A stretch of 10,285 nucleotides of DNA. Source: Euperipatoides rowelli (taxonomy: Eukaryota; Onychophora; Udeonychophora; Euonychophora; Peripatopsidae). The stretch lies in the NCBI GenBank assembly GCA_003024985.2, contig PXIH01S0005868.1; one strand, 5' to 3'. Both the position numbers and the translations under genes were made by a program. Positions 7,158 through 10,285 of this stretch are shown here, piece by piece (the stretch's first letter is position 1; each line of letters starts with the position of its first letter). The notes beneath the pieces are model-generated. The model was given only the letters and a program-made list of their open reading frames with translations, searched no databases and was not told where the DNA came from.

Positions 7158-7239
7158 TAAACTTATCTCTGATCAATTTCACTGTATAATCTTTATCCAC
7201 ATCTTTTTTTAATTTTGAATAAATAGTTAAAAATTTATT
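7158..7239 (-). other. Second protein-like segment upstream of the PA14-like frame
   Basis: On the minus strand, in a different frame from the previous feature, the sequence reads K-K-D-V-D-K-D-Y-T-V-K-L-I-R-D-K-F-N-G-K-A-S-F, with charged and hydrophobic residues well mixed. It is open from about 7239 and runs on past 7158 before a stop near 7085. It could be an upstream exon of the same gene joined by a short intron, or part of one frame broken by a shift. No family is recognised. Confidence 0.2.
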
Positions 7240-8796
7240 TTACCAATTTACCAGTAATCGCTTATAACAAATCAATGATTTCATGCTAAACTTAAAGCTT
7301 TAACATAGACTGTATTAAAAACAATTAGTAGTGTATATTCAATGATTTTTTATAATTCCAGCTCGGCTTCGAATAAACAACAAAGTAATTTGCTTTATTT
7401 TACGCTCTCAATGGGAACAAGATATTTTATCAACAAATCAAACGATGCTCCACGTATAGTGTGGTATGCCATCGTGAAAGAGTTAAAATAATTTATCTTT
7501 ATCCAGAAAATAAAAATATCACCAAAATTCTTGGCATAGAAGAACTTTAAAAGCACAAATTAAACACTAAATAATAAAATAAAATAGTTTAAAAATAATT
7601 CATTAAAACAACAAACATATAAAAACTATAAGACCTATTAAAGCAGCCCCTCCTAACATCTAGTTAAATGTGATTTTATCTTTATGTACAAAAAATAATT
7701 ATGAAATCTAATCGTAATAATTATTTTATTTTAAATAGATCTGGTAGCAGAGGCCATGGATATGTTGTTAAAATAACTGTTAAAAAATAAACACCATAGT
7801 AATTCTGTATTGAAAAGACAATTGAGAAACGAATGTTATTCTAAAAAATTTTTTTTTAGTTATCTTTCAATCAGTTTAAAAGAGATATTGATACATATTT
7901 AAAGATATTGATTCCTTTAAAATTGTAACTTGTGTAAAAGTTTGTTGTTTGCGGGATACAGGGGTATTTTATGTACAAACCACATGGTTTAAACTATATT
8001 GAAATATATTAAATGGGCTGCGTAAGCACACAATCTTCATATATTATTTTTATTAAATTTATAATTTCTGTAAAATTTCATTGATTCATTCTCACAATAA
8101 TCTTATTCTTTTGTTTGATGTTGAAATTAATGTGGAGCCGTATTGAGTTTTATCTAAATGATTCCTAATTTGTAATTCAGTTATAATTCAATGAAATATA
8201 AATTGCTTTAATTATATGGCATCCGTCTGCAGGATTTGATTAGAATTTCTTTTGTTGAGGCATGGAAGTATTTTTTTTTAATGTCATGAGAATAGATTTG
8301 ATAAGGAAATTAAATTTGTATATCTTTGCTCTGTTAAATTATTTTATATATAAAATAGTTTTTGTTGGGGAGGGGAGGCAAGAAGTCAACATGGAAAATT
8401 GTATAAACTTGTTTATCTATTGAAAATGTCTTGAGATCTGCCTCCCAGTAATGGAGCTAACATTAGTGTAAACTGAAATTCAACAGAATATGGAAGTGTT
8501 TCTTGTTTGATATGATTTAAAATTTGTTCAAAAAAAAAAAAAAGGAAAGGAATTTTTACATAGAGATAATGATCATCTGCTACATTCTGGATTATTTTTT
8601 TTTTATATATGTCAAATAAAATGAATTTGTGTGTTTCAGAGTGTTATTGGAAAAGCATTAATTTCAAAATTTCCTCACATTTTGTGTTCCGACTGTATTC
8701 AGAGAAGGTGAATCAATCAATAATTTATACTGGATTGACTATACTGCACCATCAATTTTTCTTCTAATCATTGATTCAGGTAATTAAATACCTGAT

Positions 8797-8798
<2 letters not shown>
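7240..8798. other. Long non-coding A+T-rich interval
   Basis: No supported gene. Visible are an imperfect palindrome (CGATG...CATCG, 7443-7474) followed by TTAA at 7483-7486, a 16-bp perfect palindrome (8341-8356), an 8-bp inverted pair GGGAGGCA / TGCCTCCC (8373-8380, 8439-8446), an A run near 8531-8542, and one exon-like 68-bp segment at 8640-8707 discussed under findings. Confidence 0.55.

Positions 8799-8828
<30 letters not shown>
8799..8828. repeat. (AT)15 microsatellite
   Basis: Fifteen uninterrupted AT dinucleotides directly adjoin the terminal hairpin of copy B. The position suggests that the simple repeat is the 3' tail of that retroposon, read on the minus strand, rather than an independent microsatellite. 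Confidence 0.9.
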
Positions 8829-8831
<3 letters not shown>

Positions 8832-9692
8832 TCATCCTGAAGGGTGAAACTTCAGTCTTTATTTACAATATATAGCCTATTATAATGATAAAAAACAATA
8901 TAATAATAAATGATATTATTCGTCATATAAATTGTTCTGTTTGCTGCAGGAGGAGAGAACATAGACTTCGTAAGTAGTATTTTTAAAATATAACTTTTAT
9001 TACGCTAGCCATTCTAGCGTACAGATAAAAATATAAATGTATTAACATTTTTAAAAACACACAAACCCCATGGAGGTCAATCATAAGGGAACTGGTTCCC
9101 ATCAAAGTTGTGGGCGAGAACCACTCCCCCAGGTAAAGACAAAAAAAAACATCACAAGCCTTTATGGCCAAAACCATAGACATTTAAATTAGATTAATTG
9201 TATAATCTAATTAACATTAGCTGCACATTTAGATTAGTAGAATCGTTTGATGCACTTACCAATCAATTAGTAAACATGTCGTAAACTAAACTAGAAACAT
9301 TTTGAATGCGCGAACCAATGTGTACAATTAATAAAATACAAAATACTAAAATTCTTTATAGCATCGTCACAATATATGTACATGCTTCTCCGATACTATA
9401 ATCGATGTACTTTATCTGTCCTTAAGAAGGCAACATTGCAATCCAAAGTATTCTGAAATTCTCAAGAATGGTTCTACTAAGGCGCCTTATTCCTAGCTTC
9501 AGTCAACCATTTTTAAGACCCCGGGATCGGTAGGCACATTCCTTTACACAAGACATTTAACATTCTAAAGGGTGATGAAAAAATGACCCCTGGCACCTGG
9601 GTCCGGAAAAACTGTTTCCCCCGAGGATCAAACCTCTCCCCGGGAATTACATGTCTTGAGAAACAGCCCAGTACGCTACCAACAGCTACCAA
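8829..9692 (-). mobile_element. Long SINE-like or composite retroposon, copy B
   Basis: Read on the minus strand it starts with a tRNA-like head: A-box-like TAGCTGTTGGTAGCG (9674-9688) and B box GGTTTGATCC (9625-9634). It ends with TTGTAAATAAA (complement at 8858-8868), a 10-bp hairpin with one mismatch (8829-8838 and 8841-8850) and (AT)15. At about 864 bp it is far longer than copy A. The middle contains a perfect 8-bp inverted repeat TACGCTAG (9000-9007, 9013-9020), a 10-bp one AATTAGATTA (9187-9196, 9203-9212), the palindrome AAGGCGCCTT (9479-9488), and a second B-box-like GGTTCTCGCCC at about 9105-9115. It may be a composite of two elements. The 66-codon frame at 8983-9183 lies inside it. 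No target duplication was found. Confidence 0.65.
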
Positions 9693-9987
9693 TAAATAAA
9701 ATTTAAACTCAAATTTAATATGTCTAGATAAAAAATAAAGTTAAACAAATTTAATAAACTTTCTAAATTTTAAAGTATGCTTAACAGCAGTATAAGAAAT
9801 TATTGTAATGTTGAATAAATTGAAGTTTAGAGGCTTCCACAATATAAAATTTATTTAAAGCTGAGGTGTCAATGTTAACTTATTGGTCCACCTCATAATA
9901 TTTTTTGGTAAACCACCAATAATATACAATATAATTATTTTCTTTCAAGTACTCAGTTTTCAAAAAAAACATTGAAAAAATAATAAA
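9693..9987. other. Non-coding A+T-rich spacer between copies B and D
   Basis: No gene, RNA gene or bounded element is visible. The segment contains several AATAAA-like hexamers and short A runs, with no conserved frame. Confidence 0.6.
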
Positions 9988-10285
9988 GCCATGGTACCGT
10001 GGTCGTCTGGTTTAAGTACCCGGCCACGGTAGGCTTGTGCATATAAGTGATCAAGTTCGAAAAATGGCGAAATTTTATTTTGCCATCAGACAGCAACTGA
10101 AATTATTTCTAATTGTAGGAATCTTAAAGACAAAATTTTCGAAGAAAAATTGGATTTATGGTGGACCTGTGTCCGAAAATGAGCTAAGCATCACTGTTAT
10201 ATCCTGTACAGAAGATTTGTAAACATACATTGTATATATTGTAAATAAATTGGCATTTCACCCTTTTGGGGTGAAACATTTTTTT
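9988..10285 (+). mobile_element. tRNA-derived SINE, copy D, 3' edge at window end
   Basis: The copy has the same order of parts as copy A: an A-box-like head (about 10000-10016, TGGTCGTCTGGTTTAAG), a degenerate B box (about 10053-10063, AAGTTCGA kept, final CC lost), TGGATTTATGG at 10151, GCATCACTGTT at 10188, TTGTAAATAAA at 10239-10249, and a terminal hairpin (TTTCACCC at 10256-10263, GGGTGAAA at 10269-10276) followed by a T run at the edge. The left boundary is approximate, and the right target duplication, if any, lies outside the window. The decayed B box suggests the copy is older or transcriptionally dead. Confidence 0.8.

Noticed and set aside
7948-8000. Possible mitochondrial (NUMT-like) fragment
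   Set aside because: Only a vague resemblance over a few bases; no extended frame or recognisable mitochondrial gene.
8983-9183. 66-codon minus-strand frame as a gene
   Set aside because: It is contained within retroposon copy B. It looks rather protein-like, but no domain is recognised, so it is treated as part of the element.

Overview
The window looks like animal nuclear DNA, most likely from an arthropod. It is strongly A+T-rich, contains one long C2H2 zinc-finger reading frame, and is otherwise filled with eukaryotic repeats: tRNA-headed SINE-like retroposons, a hAT-type MITE, a tandem satellite, microsatellites and long T/A runs. No prokaryotic gene organisation is visible. The arthropod placement is an inference from finger style and repeat content, and the species cannot be told from the sequence.

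Left end (2-1651, + strand): one uninterrupted reading frame runs off the left edge of the window. Its visible N-terminal part is an array of 17 ten-residue repeats (consensus close to S-V-T-N-D-Q-C-D-Q-Q) encoded by a 30-bp minisatellite. A second, unrelated ten-residue repeat follows (K-L-I-x-x-P-G-T-K-S), then ten C2H2 fingers. Fingers 2-10 are spaced exactly 84 bp apart. Finger 1 sits exactly two periods upstream of finger 2, with what looks like a decayed finger between them. The product is probably a sequence-specific nuclear DNA-binding protein. The true start codon lies outside the window.

Middle (1652-5030): A+T-rich sequence without convincing genes. It holds a fold-back inverted repeat (2659-2931), a cluster of diverged direct and inverted repeats (about 3777-4536), and a well-delimited 431-bp hAT-type MITE (4592-5022) with a near-perfect 8-bp target duplication.

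Right half (5123-10285): four elements share a 3' module made of TTGTAAATAAA or a variant, a terminal hairpin, and a T run or AT run. Copy A (5134-5462, +) is a complete SINE with A and B boxes and a perfect 11-bp target duplication. Copy D (about 9988 to the window end, +) is a second SINE of the same family. Copy B (8829-9692, -) has a tRNA-like head and the same tail but is much longer. Copy C (6237-about 6355, -) has only the tail and abuts a 94-bp tandem satellite (6361-6956) with partial dimeric alternation. Beyond the satellite, on the minus strand, are two short protein-like segments (6936-7239). The nearer one resembles the C-terminal part of a PA14-type domain and may be an exon or a gene relic.

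The most interesting material is the Cys-containing decapeptide array fused to a finger protein with a ghost finger, the structurally conserved retroposon tail, and the alternating satellite next to that tail.
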